A stretch of DNA of 64,000 nt from positions 806,001 to 870,000 of the forward strand of contig NC_018209.1 in NCBI RefSeq assembly GCF_000219625.1. The letters run 5' to 3'. Positions 9,202 to 20,679 of the stretch are shown here, one piece after another. Numbering within the stretch: the first letter of the stretch is position 1; each line of letters opens with the position of its first letter. This DNA is from Zymoseptoria tritici IPO323. Its lineage: Eukaryota > Ascomycota > Dothideomycetes > Mycosphaerellales > Mycosphaerellaceae. A program made the translations under genes and the position numbers. Below the pieces are notes generated by a model. That model was given only the letters and a program-made list of their open reading frames with translations. It ran no database searches and had not been told where the DNA came from.

Positions 9202-12200
9202 ATGGCCGACGATCAGCAGGCAGCTCCTGGTCCGGATATGGCTGCGAGAGAGAATGATACAACAACAGCAGTGCCTGAGCATGCGACCGAAGTCGCAAGC
9301 GAGATTATAGCCGATCCGGAGAGCCCAGAGCACAGTCACGATGCGAATGGAAATACTCGATCGCAAGAGAAGGACGCATCGGAGGATACAGAGAAGGAGA
9401 CAGGGCCGGAGATCTCGAGTGTAGACGGAACTCAGGACACATCGTCTGGAAGAGGCGACGATGCAGCAACACAAGAACCTCCGGTCGAATCAACTACGGG
9501 CGTTCACTCTCCGCCCCCTATGAGCGAGCCCGCTCCCGAAACACCCACAGCACATGTACCTTCATCCACAACGCGAGAACGGACAGACTCGCAATCGACC
9601 ACGGCAACCACTGCGACGAGAAGTTCTGTGCGATCAACTAGAAGCAGCATGGTCTTCGTGATAGCGGCATTGGAGAACATCGCTGCTTCCAAGGATGCAC
9701 GGAAGAGGAAGCCGTTGCAGGATGCGACTCAGCGAGCACTCTCGGCGATCAAGAGCGCGCAAGGAGATGCTTCACAGATCGATCCCGAAGTCCTCTTCAT
9801 ACCATTGAACCTGGCCACCGAAGCCTCGACTGTCGCGGTGGTCGTCACCGCACTGGACTGCATTGGCAAGCTGATCAGCTACTCGTATTTCTCCGCGCCT
9901 GCAGCAGTCGATACCGAGTCTACTGGACAGCAACGACCGCCACTGATCGAACGAGCGATTGACACGATATGCGACTGTTTTCAGGGAGAGGCCACACCTG
10001 CGGAGGTGCAGATGCAGATAATCAAGAGCTTGCTGGCAGCTATTCTGAATGATAAGATTGTGGTACATGGTGCTGGATTGTTGAAGAGCGTGCGGCAGAC
10101 ATACAACATCTTCTTGCTGAGCAAGAACAGTGCGAACCAGCAGATTGCACAGGGAACTTTGACGCAGATGGTCGGAACAGTATTTGAGCGAGTAAAGACG
10201 AGGCTGGCACATAAGGCACTACGGGACACTTCAAGTACGACTCTGACGAACGGCAATACCGAGACCAACTCCGAGGCCGGTACACCCGCAGCGCAGACAC
10301 CGACTGTGGCCGAAGTGGAGAATCCCATGGAGAGCGAGGGTCCAAAGATGACACTGGCCACGTTCGAGACTCGAAAGTCCTTTGACGATGCCAGAATTAC
10401 GGACACAGCGCCGACAACAGTCACACGAGCGACGAAGCGCTCCAAGCAGCCCTCAAGAGTAACATCTGGAACCGACGTGCCGTCTATCACTGTTCAGAAC
10501 GACGATGACCAAATAATGAACGAGGACGAAGAAGAGGACGAGATCTACATCAAGGATGCCTTCCTCATCTTCCGAGCAATGTGCAAGCTGTCGACGAAAG
10601 CACTACGGCCGGAGGATGCTGTTGATATCAAATCGCAGGGTATGCGGTCCAAGCTGCTCAGCTTACATATTGTACATTCGGTGCTCTTCAATCACCACGC
10701 CATTTTCACATCGCCGCACGCCACGATCCGGAATTCCTCAAGTGGCGAGCCGAGCACATTCACGCAGGCAGTGAAGCAATACCTTTGCCTAGGATTGAGC
10801 AGGAACGGCGCAAGTAGCATCAGCAGAGTATTTGAGGTTTCCGCTGAAATATTCTGGTTGATGATGCGACATTTGCGATCACAGCTGAAGCGAGAGCTGG
10901 AAGTATTCCTCAAGGAGATCTATGTCGCGATCCTGGACAAACGAGCTGCCCCTGGATGGCAGAAGAGCTATATTGTACAGCACATCTTCACACGTCTCGG
11001 AGCGGATCCAAAAACGCTGGTCGAGCTGTACCTCAATTACGACTGCGATCGACAAGCGCTGGACAACATGTATCAACGAATCATCGAGCATGTCAGTCGA
11101 ATAGCGAGTCAGCCAATTCCAGTCAGTGGAATACAACAGCAAGCGTACCAGGAGAATGTGGCGAAGTCAAACAGCAGCATGAACGACTGGCGGGACCGAG
11201 GGACTTTGCCTCCCAGTCTGGCGACGGCGAACATGACGTCGCAGTCGGATCATGACCATGCCTTCCCGCCGGAGTATGCTCTGAAGATGCAGAGTCTGGA
11301 GTGCCTTGTGGAAACACTGCGAAGCATGGTGAATTGGAGCCAGCAGTCGCCGCAGGAGACTGCTGCCGCCGCATTGGGCGACGAGCGATTCTCGACGGAA
11401 GATGTGAGGGAAAGCATCGACACGAGAAATGAGACCACCCTCAGCAGTCCCCAAAACGAGGGCGTTGTAGCCGCAACACCTAATATACCCGAAGCAGCCG
11501 TCGCCGAGGACGATCCCGAAGAGCTTGAGAAGGTGAAAGCAAGGAAGACGGCGTTGAACGATTCGATCCGGGCATTTAACTTCAAGCCGAAGCGCGGGAT
11601 CAAGATGTTGTTGTCAGAAGGATTAATACCTTCATCCGACCCAACAGAAATCGCGCGGTTCCTGATCTCCCACGAGCGCATCAACAAGAAGTCTTTGGGA
11701 GAATTTCTCGGCGAGGGCGACGAGGAGAACATCAAGATCATGCACGCATTTGTGGATCAGATGGACTTCACCCGGACACGATTCGTGGACGCACTGCGAA
11801 GATTCCTGCAATCATTCCGTCTGCCTGGAGAGGCCCAGAAGATTGATCGACTGATGTTGAAGTTCGCCGAGCGATATCTGACCGGCAATCCGAATGCTTT
11901 CGCTAACGCAGATACTGCGTATGTGCTGGCTTACAGTGTCATCATGTTGAACACTGATCAGCATTCGGCACAGGTCAAGAAGCGCATGACCGTTGAGGAC
12001 TTCATCAAGAACAACCGCGGCATCAACGACAACGCCAACTTGCCCGATGAGTACCTGGGAGGCATCTTCGACGAGATCAACCAGAATGAAATCGTGCTTG
12101 ACACCGAACGGGCGGATGCTGCGAATCTAGGCATCATCAACCAGCAGCAGGCCGGCGGCATAGTCAACACTCTAGCAAATGTGGGACGAGACTTGCAGAG

Positions 12201-15200
12201 AGAAGCTTATGCTCAGGCTAGTGAGGAGATGAGCAATCGCACCGAGCAACTTTTCAAGAACCTTCTCCGAGCACAGAAGCGAGCAGGCGGAAACGCTGCA
12301 ACAGCTGGTGGCAAGACCAGATATCTCACAGCAAGCTCAAACAAGCACATCGGTCCCATGTTCGAAGTCACATGGATGGGTTTCTTGACCGCGCTTTCTG
12401 GCTCCGCGCAGGAAACGCAGAATGTGGAGACGATCCGCATGTGTATGGAAGGACAGAAGCTCGCCATTCGCATCGCATGTCTCTTTGACCTAGGAGATCC
12501 GCGCCAGGCTTTTGTCTCTAGTTTGGGCAAGAGCACGAATTTGTACAATCTTTCGGAGATGAAGGCCAAGAACGTGGAAGCTTTGAAAGCTCTGCTCGAG
12601 ATTGCGTCTACGGAAGGCAACCGTCTGAAGGAGAGCTGGCGAGATGTCTTGACTTGTATATCCCAACTGGACCGGTTCCAGCTTATCTCAAGCGGGGTCG
12701 AAGAAGGCGCCGTGCCTGATATGCTCCGATCACAAGCTGCGCCACAGAGCGCTCAGGCCAACGGAGGTGGACGCAGAAGTACCCAACTCGCTCGAAGGGC
12801 TACAGTCCGACCTGGAGCGAACGGAACGTACCAAGCTGAGATCGCAGAGGAGTCTCGCAGCGCAGACATGATCCGAGGCGTGGATCGCATCTTCACCAAC
12901 ACCGCGAACTTGTCCGGCGAGGCCATTGTCGACTTTGTCAAAGCATTGACGCAAGTCAGCTGGCAGGAGATCCAATCGTCAGGTCTGTCTGAGTCACCGC
13001 GAACGTACAGTCTGCAGAAACTCGTGGAGATCTCAGGATACAACATGCTGCGTGTGCGATTCGAATGGACGAATATCTGGCAGGTCCTTGGACAACACTT
13101 CATCGATGTCGGCTGCCACAACAATACCCACGTTGTGTACTTCGCACTCAACAGCTTGCGGCAACTGAGTATGCGGTTCATGGAGATTGAAGAACTGCCT
13201 GGATTCAAATTCCAGAAAGACTTTTTGAAGCCCTTCGAGCTCATCTTGAGCAATGCATCACAAGTCGCCGTCAAGGACATGGTTCTTCGCTGTCTCATTC
13301 AGATGATTCAAGCACGAGGCGACATGATCCGTTCCGGCTGGAAGACCATGTTCGGCGTCTTCACGGTAGCGGCGAGGGAGCCATACGAAAGCATTGTGAA
13401 TCTTGCTTTCGACAACGTCACGCAGGTCTTCCATGATCGATTTGGTGTTGTGATATCACAGGGTGCTTTCGCAGATCTCGTCGTGTGCTTGACGGAGTTC
13501 AGCAAGAACATCAAGTTCCAGAAGAAGAGTTTGCAGGCTATTGAGACGCTCAAGTCTTCCGTGCCGAAGATGCTCAGGACGCCGGAATGCCCACTGTCGC
13601 AGAAAGCCGCGGGTGCCAAAGATGCACCTCAAGCGGAAGGCCTCCCTAAACAGCCGAGCCGACAGACACAAGAGGAGCAGTATTGGTTTCCTGTGCTGTT
13701 CGCGTTTCATGATGTTCTCATGACTGGTGAAGATCTTGAGGTGCGATCGCGGGCACTGAACTACCTCTTCGATACCTTGACACGATTCGGTGGCGAGTTT
13801 CCTCGAGATTTCTGGGACACTCTGTGGCGTCAGCTTCTGTACCCGATTTTCATGGTGCTCAAGGATCGCAAGGCCATTAATCACGAAGCCGCCAATCACG
13901 AGGAGTTGTCAGTCTGGCTTTCGACTACGCTCATCCAGGCATTACGGAACATGATCAGCTTATTCACTCACTTCTTCGACAGCCTGGAGTACATGCTTGA
14001 CAGATTTCTCGATCTACTCGCTCTTTGCATTTGTCAAGAGAATGATACACTAGCGCGGATTGGCAGCAACTGCTTGCAACAGCTTATCCTGCAGAACGTC
14101 AAGAAGTTCACACCGAGCCACTGGGAACGGATCGTTGGAGCCTTTGTAGACCTTTTCGCGCGAACTGAGGCAAAAGAGCTGTTCTCGGCGGCGACATCGT
14201 CTTCATACTCCAAGGACAGCTCGTACTCGAACGGGGTGTCAGACTCATCGAAGATCGCGGACGATGGCAGCTCTATCATCTCTGCCAGCGCTCTGAACAT
14301 CAACGGCGACGATTCGACTGAGGGGATGAACGGCCACGGCCGTCAGACGGAAAGAAGCAATTCCCTAGCACTATCCACCGATCATGAGCGAAGTCCCTCA
14401 CCCTCTGCCGCACTCCAAGGCCGCAAGCCCTCCGAGTTGGAAGACTTCGCCTCCGGCCCGGCCAAGCAACAAGCCCCCGTCGTGGTGACCGCCGCCCGCC
14501 GCCGCTACTTCAACCAAATCATCACGAAATGCGTGCTACAACTCCTCATGATCGAAACAGTCTCCGAGCTCTTCAACAACGACGCCGTTTACGCCTCCAT
14601 CCCCTCTCACCTCCTCTTACGCCTTATGTCCCTCCTCAAGAAATCCTACCACTTTGCCAAACGCTTCAACGAGGACCGCGAACTGCGCACCCGTCTCTTC
14701 CGCGAAGGCTTCATGAAACAACCCCCAAATCTCTTAAAGCAGGAATCCGGCTCCGCGAGCGTCTACGTCCTCATTCTGCTGCGCATGTACTCCGATCAAA
14801 GCTCCGAACGTACCGCTAACCGCCCGGAAACCGAAGCGGCGCTCATACCGCTGTGCAGCGACATCGTGGCGTCTTACATCTCGCTCGACGAAGAGACGCA
14901 ACAGCGTAATATCGTCACCTGGCGGCCTGTCGTGGTTGATGTGTTGGAGGGCTATACATCTTTTGCGGATCCGGAGTTCGAGAAGCACATCGAGACTTTT
15001 GCGCCATTGGCGGTGGGATTGATGAATCGCGAAATGGGTCCGGAATTGCAGCGGGCTGTGCAAAGTGTGTGGCAGAGGGTCTGTGAGGTCAAGTTGGGGA
15101 TTGATCGCGTGCCGGAAATGGCGCCGCCTGCGCCGACGAGTCCTAGAGCGACGAATGTGTTTGGGAGGCGAGGGAGTGTGAGGAGTTTGAAGACGCCGAC

Positions 15201-15207
15201 GGGGTAG
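9202..15207 (+). CDS. SEC7: Sec7/BIG-type guanine nucleotide exchange factor for Arf
   Basis: Sec7 activates Arf1 at the late Golgi and drives vesicle formation. One uninterrupted frame encodes 2001 residues, near the yeast length. Order: an acidic disordered N-terminus (1-145), the DCB region (from about 150, VFVIAALENIAASKDARKRK), an acidic linker, the HUS region with its YLNYDCD box near residue 613, the catalytic Sec7 domain (about 775-975), then the HDS helical repeats up to a short basic tail. In the Sec7 domain FLGEGDEEN carries the glutamic finger at Glu838, and FRLPGEAQKIDR and the NTDQHSAQVKKRMTVEDF segment are intact. A serine-rich insert lies at about 1665-1750. The ATG at 9202 is the first in frame and gives the expected N-terminus. 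No intron is needed over 6 kb. Confidence 0.96.
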   Translation: MADDQQAAPGPDMAARENDTTTAVPEHATEVASEIIADPESPEHSHDANGNTRSQEKDASEDTEKETGPEISSVDGTQDTSSGRGDDAATQEPPVESTTGVHSPPPMSEPAPETPTAHVPSSTTRERTDSQSTTATTATRSSVRSTRSSMVFVIAALENIAASKDARKRKPLQDATQRALSAIKSAQGDASQIDPEVLFIPLNLATEASTVAVVVTALDCIGKLISYSYFSAPAAVDTESTGQQRPPLIERAIDTICDCFQGEATPAEVQMQIIKSLLAAILNDKIVVHGAGLLKSVRQTYNIFLLSKNSANQQIAQGTLTQMVGTVFERVKTRLAHKALRDTSSTTLTNGNTETNSEAGTPAAQTPTVAEVENPMESEGPKMTLATFETRKSFDDARITDTAPTTVTRATKRSKQPSRVTSGTDVPSITVQNDDDQIMNEDEEEDEIYIKDAFLIFRAMCKLSTKALRPEDAVDIKSQGMRSKLLSLHIVHSVLFNHHAIFTSPHATIRNSSSGEPSTFTQAVKQYLCLGLSRNGASSISRVFEVSAEIFWLMMRHLRSQLKRELEVFLKEIYVAILDKRAAPGWQKSYIVQHIFTRLGADPKTLVELYLNYDCDRQALDNMYQRIIEHVSRIASQPIPVSGIQQQAYQENVAKSNSSMNDWRDRGTLPPSLATANMTSQSDHDHAFPPEYALKMQSLECLVETLRSMVNWSQQSPQETAAAALGDERFSTEDVRESIDTRNETTLSSPQNEGVVAATPNIPEAAVAEDDPEELEKVKARKTALNDSIRAFNFKPKRGIKMLLSEGLIPSSDPTEIARFLISHERINKKSLGEFLGEGDEENIKIMHAFVDQMDFTRTRFVDALRRFLQSFRLPGEAQKIDRLMLKFAERYLTGNPNAFANADTAYVLAYSVIMLNTDQHSAQVKKRMTVEDFIKNNRGINDNANLPDEYLGGIFDEINQNEIVLDTERADAANLGIINQQQAGGIVNTLANVGRDLQREAYAQASEEMSNRTEQLFKNLLRAQKRAGGNAATAGGKTRYLTASSNKHIGPMFEVTWMGFLTALSGSAQETQNVETIRMCMEGQKLAIRIACLFDLGDPRQAFVSSLGKSTNLYNLSEMKAKNVEALKALLEIASTEGNRLKESWRDVLTCISQLDRFQLISSGVEEGAVPDMLRSQAAPQSAQANGGGRRSTQLARRATVRPGANGTYQAEIAEESRSADMIRGVDRIFTNTANLSGEAIVDFVKALTQVSWQEIQSSGLSESPRTYSLQKLVEISGYNMLRVRFEWTNIWQVLGQHFIDVGCHNNTHVVYFALNSLRQLSMRFMEIEELPGFKFQKDFLKPFELILSNASQVAVKDMVLRCLIQMIQARGDMIRSGWKTMFGVFTVAAREPYESIVNLAFDNVTQVFHDRFGVVISQGAFADLVVCLTEFSKNIKFQKKSLQAIETLKSSVPKMLRTPECPLSQKAAGAKDAPQAEGLPKQPSRQTQEEQYWFPVLFAFHDVLMTGEDLEVRSRALNYLFDTLTRFGGEFPRDFWDTLWRQLLYPIFMVLKDRKAINHEAANHEELSVWLSTTLIQALRNMISLFTHFFDSLEYMLDRFLDLLALCICQENDTLARIGSNCLQQLILQNVKKFTPSHWERIVGAFVDLFARTEAKELFSAATSSSYSKDSSYSNGVSDSSKIADDGSSIISASALNINGDDSTEGMNGHGRQTERSNSLALSTDHERSPSPSAALQGRKPSELEDFASGPAKQQAPVVVTAARRRYFNQIITKCVLQLLMIETVSELFNNDAVYASIPSHLLLRLMSLLKKSYHFAKRFNEDRELRTRLFREGFMKQPPNLLKQESGSASVYVLILLRMYSDQSSERTANRPETEAALIPLCSDIVASYISLDEETQQRNIVTWRPVVVDVLEGYTSFADPEFEKHIETFAPLAVGLMNREMGPELQRAVQSVWQRVCEVKLGIDRVPEMAPPAPTSPRATNVFGRRGSVRSLKTPTG

Positions 15208-15469
15208 AGTTCGGCGGGTCGACCAATGCGTCTTTGATCGTCGGACATGATGTTATTGGCATAGATCCGCATACCCGTTTGCAATGCACAGCCTCTGTAG
15301 AGATGTGCATGAAGACACAGCCAATACGGTCGTGCTGAACCATTATCGTTGCATCCGCTTCTTCCTCGATTCTCCTGTAACATCGTAGTGTTATAATTCC
15401 CGCCATAATGATCCATCTTGTATCATCTATCATAGCCCGAACTCGGTAGGAAGGTAAAGTCAAAGAGGT

Positions 15470-18400
15470 CTATAACATCATGGCAAGCAACCCGCAGACC
15501 GCAAGCAGATGGCCGCTCGTCACAGCCATAAGGGCCGCCGCAGCGCCCGTCTCGGTAGCTGTTGGCGCCTTGTCATCAACGGCTCTCGTCGCTGACCCTG
15601 GCTGTGGCGTCTCATCCGTCTTTCGACTAGCCCTTGATGCCATGCTCGTGTCTGTGCCCGTAGCAGCGACGGATACTTCACCATTGACAAAGGTCATCCC
15701 ATTCTTCACAACAGTCACACCCTCGCCTCTTGTTCCCTGATGACCACTCGCCGTCCAAAACGGAAGAGCAGTCTTCTCACCCATGCCCAAAATCATCGTC
15801 GTCTTGCCGTCCACCACGACCTCGCCTCCGCTCCCAATCGAGACAGCAACATCATTGATCGTCGCTACTTCTCCTGCATGAACACTGACTCCAGCAACGA
15901 CATACGCCTCCGGACCTCTCAAAATCTCCGGATTTACAGCCGTTGGATTCGGGTTGGGCAATGTCGTATGCCCACCATCTTCCAGCGACAGCGCCGTTGA
16001 GCCGAGGACGACGACTTGACCTTCCGGCCCAACCGACACGGACACATCTCTGAAGGTCGCAAACTCTCCCTGCGTGAGCGTATGCTCGGCGACTACGATG
16101 TGCTCATTGTCTTGGCGGGTGATGGTAAGACGTTCAGCGCCGTGTGACCAGGCGGAGAGTGTTGTTGCTTCGTTAGCTGCGAGGGAGAGCGTGGTGGAGT
16201 CGGCGATGATGATACCGTCGGCGTTAGGATCGTTGGAGACCTCGACGCCGTAGACTGTGGTCGCCGATCCAGGTGGAAGCTGATTGGTACCGACGAAATA
16301 GTCGGAGCCGGATCGGGAGACTGGTATGTCAGGGAGTGAGAGGACGACATTGCCGGGTGGTGGAGTGATGCTGGGATTTGGAGTAGCCGGTGAATCAGCA
16401 TCGTTGCCAACCCCTGGATCGAGTGCTTGCGTGAGAACTTCCAGGGCATTCGTTGGAGAGCCGTGATTGACGGGTGGGTCAGGAGATTGCTCCGGGCTGA
16501 AGATGAAGCCGTCAGACTGTGTGAGCTGAGTGATTACTACCGGCAGGTCAGGTTGGTCTGGACCCGGTTCTGAGGATCCGGGATCGTTACTCGTAGGCGG
16601 ATTGTTTGGCGAAGAAGGGTTTGAGTCGTGTTCGGGCTGGCCGTCGCTTGCTTGGTTGTCTTTAGGAGGTCCATTGCTTGGGGACTCGTTGCTCGGCTGG
16701 TCACCATTTCCAGGCTGTTGGCCTTCTGGTTCACTGCTTCCCGGACTCCCATTCTGCGGCGGTCTCGGACTTTCAGGCTCAGTATCTGGCGTAGGAGTAG
16801 GCTGTGCCGGTGCCTTAGTCGTCGGCTCCTGTACAGGCGGCGCGGTTACACTCGGCGGCATACCCTGAATTGGCGGAGCCTCAGCCGCAGGTGTGGTGGT
16901 CGGACTCGGGCCCACTCCTGGAGGCGTGATAACATCCGCCGTCGGAGCCTGTGTCAGCGCAATCGGTGGATCATACAACCCACCATACCACGGCGTGCAA
17001 CTTTTCCACTCAGGATGCAAATCCGTCAACTCAACTGGCACAGCGATGATCGGCGCGTACGGCTTGTCCGTAGCACAGACGAAGCCACACGGGCCGCCGC
17101 CAACTTTGCAGTTCTTGTAGCTCTGAGATTGACAGGCGGGAGCTTGGTCGTAAACGCTTTGTGGGACGGGCTCGACTAGGTCGGAAAGGTTGAAGGAGGC
17201 TGAGTAGTAGTAGGTGTAGACGGGACCGAAGAGTCCGGGATTCTGAGCTGTGAGCATCAGACTGGAGAGGTGGTTTGTGTTAGCTAGGGGCAGGATGGTA
17301 TTATTGTAGACGTCGCCGATGGGGCCGCAGGAGTTGGCGGCGTAGAGGGCGTCGTAGGAAACGTAGACAGTCGGTGAGGTGAAGGTGTATGCTATCAGCA
17401 TGTCAGTTCCAGGTGTTCTACGGATCTACGCTGCTTAACTCACTGCCGACTACCGCTGTGACGGGACCTCGATCAGAAGTCGTTAAGCTTGCAGTGTTGT
17501 TTTGCCAGCCAGTCACATTCGCAGTGGGAGCTGCGGTTTGCTCGGGCCAAAACAGTAGCTCAACAGAGTTGCCAGTAATGGCACACCCAGCACATCCCAG
17601 CGTACAGCTCGGTGCGAGGCTCGAATGTGTAGGCCAGGATCCATTTGGCAAATATCCCGGATTCGTGAAGAAAGGGTTCATAACCACACCCTTGACATTC
17701 CAAAGGTAATCTTCTCGAACGCTGTTGCATGCCTTCTCGCCTATCGATGCCTGGGAACACGGAGGCGCTTCTCGGATGCTACCCTCCTGGTAGGACGACC
17801 ACGAACTGGCGCACGACGGGACGATAGAAGGCAGAGTACATGATGGACCATAAAGCGTCAGGTTGTCCCTTCGGTAAGACGTTATAAGTCCTGTCGCTGT
17901 CGCGCGAGGTTTGGTGACTCTGTTCCCATCATAACGGGTCAGCAGTGTTCCGAGATCGGCTACCACATCTCACTCACGCGAGTCCAAACGCTGATACGGT
18001 AGATGACGTGTTCCAGAACTGATTCCATCGATTCCAGCAGTCTCCGGAGTAATTTATATTGACTGTGATGACTCCTGTTGCATCGGGATAGCCCTCTTCG
18101 ACAGTACTCGGGGCTACAGTGGAGTTTCCACCCGTTGTGAATGGCGTGGATGCTACTGTCGTCCGCGTGAGTAGAGAGCTGTTTGCTGCGGGACCAATCG
18201 AAGTGCTTTGTGAAGCAAACGAGGTCGATTGAACTGTTGACGGAACCGAAGAGCTGGAACTCGAAGACTGCGATGTGTCTGCCTCAATACCCAAGCCGGC
18301 AGCAACGTAGTTGCCAACATGGGCTTCACCAGTTGTCGTTGCAGTCCTGCTTGTCGAAAAAGGCTGGGGCGTCGACGGACCTGAAAAATTTGCAGTGCTA

Positions 18401-18495
18401 GAGCCCAGGATCGAGTCGCTGACCGTGGTGTTATCATAAACAGACAACCCACAGCCAAGTTGAGCGAACGCAAGAAGACAGTATGCTCTCTTCAT
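15470..18495 (-). CDS. Secreted, Ser/Thr/Pro-rich, probably GPI-anchored wall protein
   Basis: No named family is certain. Three exons, 18495-17978, 17919-17444 and 17391-15470, join in phase to 971 residues; the introns are 58 and 52 nt with GTGAGT donors. The N-terminus MKRAYCLLAFAQLGCGLS is a signal peptide. Exon 1 is Ser/Thr-rich. Exon 2 and the start of exon 3 form a cysteine-containing domain with several N-glycosylation sequons. A Pro/Ser/Asn/Gln-rich stalk follows, then repeated beta-type modules in which 'V.AGEVAT..DVAVSIGSGGEVVVDGKTT' style units recur about three times. The C-terminus is Ser/Thr/Ala-rich and ends in a hydrophobic tail (LLAVCGLLAMML), as expected for GPI attachment. 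It probably sits at the cell surface or in the wall. It converges on SEC7 with only 262 bp between stops. Confidence 0.75.
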
Positions 18496-20679
18496 TGCGA
18501 ATGTCAGCCATAAAGCGTTGCGAAAACCAAGCCCGGGAACAACAATGAAGGAGGAGCAGATTCCTCAAACATCTTCAATAGAGTTTACGACACAGGATAG
18601 TTGGATCCTTCGAAGGATGCAAAGGAACGTGTTCCTGGAAGGAGGACAGCATGTTGATCCTGTTTGATCCTCCGAAATAGACATTGTACCACCAAGGCAG
18701 TCTAGGTGCTGGAGATCGTGTGATTGGCAGGGCTAGCGCTCCACTTTGTGGAGGTCTTGACGATATTCCAACCACGGGTGTTCGCTATGCTGTGTCGATC
18801 GACTGCTGGCCTTCGTTAGCATGAAGTTCGCGCTCCTCGTTAGCGATAGAGCTGTTTGTTATTGATGATTTGGTTCAACTACTACATCTTCCGCCTGCGG
18901 TCCACGATATGAAAGACCGCTGGTGCCATTCGAAGAGCATCGGCGCGACTTTCATGCCGGAAATCATTGACCCCCTGTAGTTCGTGCAGAGATAGCGTAC
19001 TTGTGGTGGACCACGAACCCACCATGTTGGGATGAAACGTGCGGCTGAGAGTGAGGCTGAGCTTGTTGCGCTCATGAATGATTCCTCTTCTTCAGAGAGG
19101 TTGCTGCAATCGTCAGGTACCGTGCTGCCCGTGATTTCCCAGAAGTTTGAGTAGGAAGGTCGCGCGCGATCTGTTCCGTCACCTCATCGGTGCTTGTCGA
19201 GAATTGTCAAGAGCACGCTCTACCTCGACAACGACTCGGAAACGTGATGTACTCGGAGCTGGCACCTCACTGTTCGGGCAAACAGCCAGGAGGGAGAAAA
19301 GCATTGTCGTTGAATGTTGTCTGCAGGCACTGATTCGGGATCGGGCGAAACTGAGGTGGACGGCGGGGGATGGGAAGTCGAGAGCCTTAGTCATGCCGCT
19401 TACATAAGGCATATTCGCTTAGGTTTGCGTTCTCCAGCGCGACGGGATCGAACCTCCCGTCTCCACCAATCCCCGCGACATCGCTTTCACACACTATACG
19501 CGCCCGCTGCCAGTGGGTCTCATCACACTTCGCCAAGTACGCAACTCAGTACGCCTCCAGAGGTCAGCGGAGCCGCGACATGCAAGAACACTCGAGGAGG
19601 CTGGAGCTTTCTGCGATGGCCGATACATACTGATCGAGCATCGAACGAGAGGCAAGTGATGCGGGCTGATGAAGACAGCCTGATACCAACAGGATGAAAC
19701 ACGAGATCATTGAGTCGTTACGATGGGTATCAATTTGCAATCACCACTGGAATGTCGCAGACTTCACCGCCTTCAGCACACCACCACCACACAGCTTGGT
19801 TGATGTCGAACTCGCTCCTCTGCAACAGCGAACCATCAGTCGTTGAAATAGGCGAAGCCAATCTGCACCAACAGCGAATGTGCGCATGGCGAGAGCGCGC
19901 AAGGGCTAAATCCAGCAGCATACGGGCAACCAACCATTCCAACCAGTGGACTGGCTGGTTGTTCCTGCATACGACCAATCATGGTTTCTGGACAATGCTC
20001 TTTGGCGCGCACGCCAGCGCCCCACGAAAGCTTGACCTTGCCTTCCGCTGCTGCAAGCAACCACGGTTGGTTGATGCGATCCAACAACGAACATATGTGA
20101 GGGTGTGCTCTTCTCACACCATTGACGGCCTGCCACGATACTCACGGTGCTCGTGCGAGAGGATGCAATGCGACAGCGCTCTCTGATTTGATCGCAATGG
20201 TAATTATGCCTTGTTTCATTCTCCACCTCCGCCTGCCTCCCACACCCCGACATTTTTCAATCTGCGAAGAGACGGGCACGCACACTGGTCTGGTCGTCTG
20301 TTTCTTGCTACTTTGGGATCTGCTTCAATATTCCTGCACATTTTAGCCTTTTCCCTATCGTCCTAGCTCCGCCGCCCCCAGCGCATACAGTACCTCATCT
20401 CCGGTACCTACACCCACTTTCGCAAATCTACATAGGACCTGATTGTAGTTCGACTGCCTGCTCTTCTTAATCAAGTTCTTTCCTCCCCTGCTCTTCTTCT
20501 TTCCTGCCTTGCGCTTCTTCCCCCGGCGCTTCCGCAGTACGGCCTTCATGCGACCTTGAATACTAGGCAATGGGCCTGTTCGTGGCTGGAGATGGACATT
20601 ACAAGGGCTGGCTGGCCGCCTTGCTATGCTGCTGCGCAGCTGTAACGGAAGATGAGTATCCTGTTGAGAAGCGCAGGGA
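18496..20679. other. Long gene-poor stretch
   Basis: The first few hundred bases are the upstream region of the secreted protein gene. Beyond that I find only short open frames without recognisable motifs. A box-B-like match to a tRNA (minus strand, near 19450) has no partner box A. The plus strand around 20360-20560 is pyrimidine-rich and probably leader sequence of the next gene. Confidence 0.4.

Noticed and set aside
19430..19470. Minus-strand GGTTCGATCCC, a tRNA box B match
   Set aside because: No box A at the right distance and no acceptor stem pairing.
20355..20570. Lys/Arg-rich 71-codon minus-strand frame
   Set aside because: It is the complement of a CT-rich leader, which always reads as Lys/Arg/Gly.
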